From an archaeon (GTDB lineage: Archaea > Iainarchaeota > Iainarchaeia > Iainarchaeales > Iainarchaeaceae), in contig JANLGZ010000107.1 in NCBI GenBank assembly GCA_024653905.1, positions 1 to 6,935 of the forward strand: a stretch of DNA of 6,935 nt, written 5' to 3'. The translations under genes were made by a program, and so were the position numbers. Shown here in pieces: positions 5,647-6,935 of the stretch. Every line of letters starts with the position of its first letter. The first letter of the stretch is position 1. The notes under the pieces are model-generated. The model searched no databases. It was not told the origin of the DNA and worked only from the letters and a program-made list of their open reading frames with translations.

Positions 5647-6935
5647 TTACACCCCATTGTTTTTTGTTAAATGTTTAGTCCCTTTTGATTCGTTACTGTT
5701 AAGTAGTGACAACACTATTATTATTGCTAAGAGAAGTATTATAATTATAACTCCTCCGAGAATTATCTCCCCTCCGCCCAAAACAGCGAATCCTGCCAAT
5801 AAACCTGCTTCTTTAGTGTTTTCTTCTTCAGGATTTTCTGTAATTCTAATTCTCATCGGAACTGTGGTTACATAACCATCAGCCCTTACCTCTACTATTG
5901 AATCGTATACTTTTTCAGATACTGATTCAGATGCTTTTATAGGTCTCTTAATTGTTACACTTTCCCCTGCTTCTAATGAGCCTAAACTCATTGGGAAAAT
6001 AGTTGCCCCATTACTTGCTCCGAAGAATCTTATTCTTACATTATTCATTCTTTCGTGAAGCGGATTTTTTATTGTAAAGTTAAGTATTTTTTCTTCACCC
6101 GGAACAAGAACAACTTCTTTTGGATAAGATGTTATTTCAATAACATTTTCTATTGCGTTTTGTTCTGATTCTATTACTTTAAATCTTAACTGTTCGCTCA
6201 GTTTATCATGAGCTGATTCTGCAATTAATGTTAAAGTATAGTTTCCAATTGGTGTTCCAAATGAAGGATTTATGAACACATACACGATTTTCTCTTTTCC
6301 TGCTTCTATATCAATTTCATCCTCGGAGAGAACCGCTTGTACGGATTCGTGTACATGTGCAAGTGTAAGTGAAACTGTTTCATCATAATCTCCTTTGTTA
6401 AGGATTCTTGCTTCAAAAACCTGGCCATCAGTTGCTGAACAGATTCTTGCTTCAAAGTCATTATTTTCTATAATCATTTCAAGTTTGTGTTCAGATTCAA
6501 CTATTGCCTTAACAGTTTCTTCTTCAGTTTCGTTATTATTCCATGCAATAACTTTAATTCTGTGTGTGCCGTCATCATCGCTTTCTCTTGCACTAACTTT
6601 AAGGTCAATTTTTACTTCACCATAAGCAGGCAAGTAAGTTTCATATTTTTCAAGCTCTGTAGGCAAATCCCCATCAACACTTAACCTTACATCCTGTCCT
6701 TCATTTTTAGCACTTGTAAGGATTATTGTGTAAAATTCGCTGTTTCCTCTTTCAATTCTTTTTTCGTTAGGAGTAACATCGAGGTCAAAAGCATTTTCTT
6801 CACAATCAATTAACCTGATTTTAATATCTCTTTCAACAAAATAATTCTCGCTTCTCATGAATACAGGTATTGTGTAATCAGTTAATGCAGTTGTCTGATT
6901 AACATGGATTCTCATAACCATTTCATCAGAATCAT
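5647..6935 (-). CDS. Ig-like, membrane-anchored surface protein, 5' end missing
   Basis: The frame is open to the right edge: four further codons (DSDE) precede the first in-window ATG at 6921, and the visible N-terminus has no signal peptide, so the true start lies beyond 6935. At least 428 residues are visible. Numbered from that ATG they show the end of one beta domain (to about 40), then three Ig-like/NEW3-CARDB-type repeats (about 41-140, 141-252, 254-361), with the recurring turns YGEVKIDLKV, AGKEKIVYVF, PGEEKILNFTI and AGESVTIKRP. A short acidic linker, a transmembrane helix (about 384-407, very rich in Ile and Leu) and a 17-residue polar tail follow. Only two cysteines (40 and 161) are seen, far fewer than in its operon partner. 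N-glycosylation sequons (for example at 8, 130, 227, 281) suggest exposure. It has no VWA and no enzyme motif in the visible part. It is probably an envelope stalk protein acting with the next gene; homology of the missing part is unknown. Confidence 0.82.
   Translation of the reverse strand, partial: DSDEMVMRIHVNQTTALTDYTIPVFMRSENYFVERDIKIRLIDCEENAFDLDVTPNEKRIERGNSEFYTIILTSAKNEGQDVRLSVDGDLPTELEKYETYLPAYGEVKIDLKVSARESDDDGTHRIKVIAWNNNETEEETVKAIVESEHKLEMIIENNDFEARICSATDGQVFEARILNKGDYDETVSLTLAHVHESVQAVLSEDEIDIEAGKEKIVYVFINPSFGTPIGNYTLTLIAESAHDKLSEQLRFKVIESEQNAIENVIEITSYPKEVVLVPGEEKILNFTIKNPLHERMNNVRIRFFGASNGATIFPMSLGSLEAGESVTIKRPIKASESVSEKVYDSIVEVRADGYVTTVPMRIRITENPEEENTKEAGLLAGFAVLGGGEIILGGVIIIILLLAIIIVLSLLNSNESKGTKHLTKNNGV
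5650..5655 (-). promoter_or_regulatory. ribosome binding site of the VWA surface-protein gene
   Basis: On the minus strand GGGGTG (5655-5650) lies 9 bases before the ATG at 5640. It matches part of the archaeal anti-Shine-Dalgarno complement (GGTG of GGAGGTGA). It is formed by the last codons of the upstream gene, directly before that gene's TAA, so translation of the two genes is probably coupled. This contrasts with the leaderless genes on the left side of the window. Confidence 0.55.

Noticed and set aside
1..6935. CRISPR array, insertion sequence or attachment site
   Set aside because: I saw no regularly spaced direct repeats, no transposase or integrase motifs, and no second copy of the tRNA end within the window.

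Overview
The window looks archaeal and AT-rich (about one-third G+C by eye). The evidence is two TATA/BRE-type promoters placed about 26 bases before start codons, as in leaderless archaeal mRNAs; a TrmB-family regulator; an aminotransferase matching the Pyrococcus-type alanine aminotransferase motif by motif; and large secreted, membrane-anchored Ig-like surface proteins. The style of the surface proteins (Ig-like repeats, one transmembrane helix, lysine-rich tail) reminds me of small-genome DPANN archaea, but no marker gene here proves that lineage.

Layout. At the left edge is the 5' part of a tRNA-Ser(GGA) gene on the minus strand (1-56), cut by the window. It is preceded by an unusually GC-rich, foldable leader (57-120), then about 250 bases with no gene that I can support. 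Next is a minus-strand pair read from a promoter near 1797: a 51-residue, very basic unknown protein (1616-1771), then an alanine-type aminotransferase (376-1575). A TrmB-like regulator (1858-2523) is transcribed divergently from the small gene, with both promoters inside an 86-base gap. The regulator converges, with only 3 bases between stops, on a two-gene minus-strand surface-protein operon. That operon has an upstream gene running off the right edge (5647-6935) and, 6 bases after its stop, a 1037-residue protein (2527-5640).

How the genes may work together. The surface genes encode stalk-like exported proteins that probably act together at the cell envelope. The larger one carries a von Willebrand factor A (VWA) domain with a complete metal-binding (MIDAS) motif. 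This domain appears to sit inside one Ig-like repeat rather than between repeats, a layout like the head of integrin beta chains, and it is the most interesting point in the window. The TrmB-like protein is placed to control itself and the small protein/aminotransferase pair through the shared promoter region; that is inference from position. I found no CRISPR array, insertion sequence or other mobile element.
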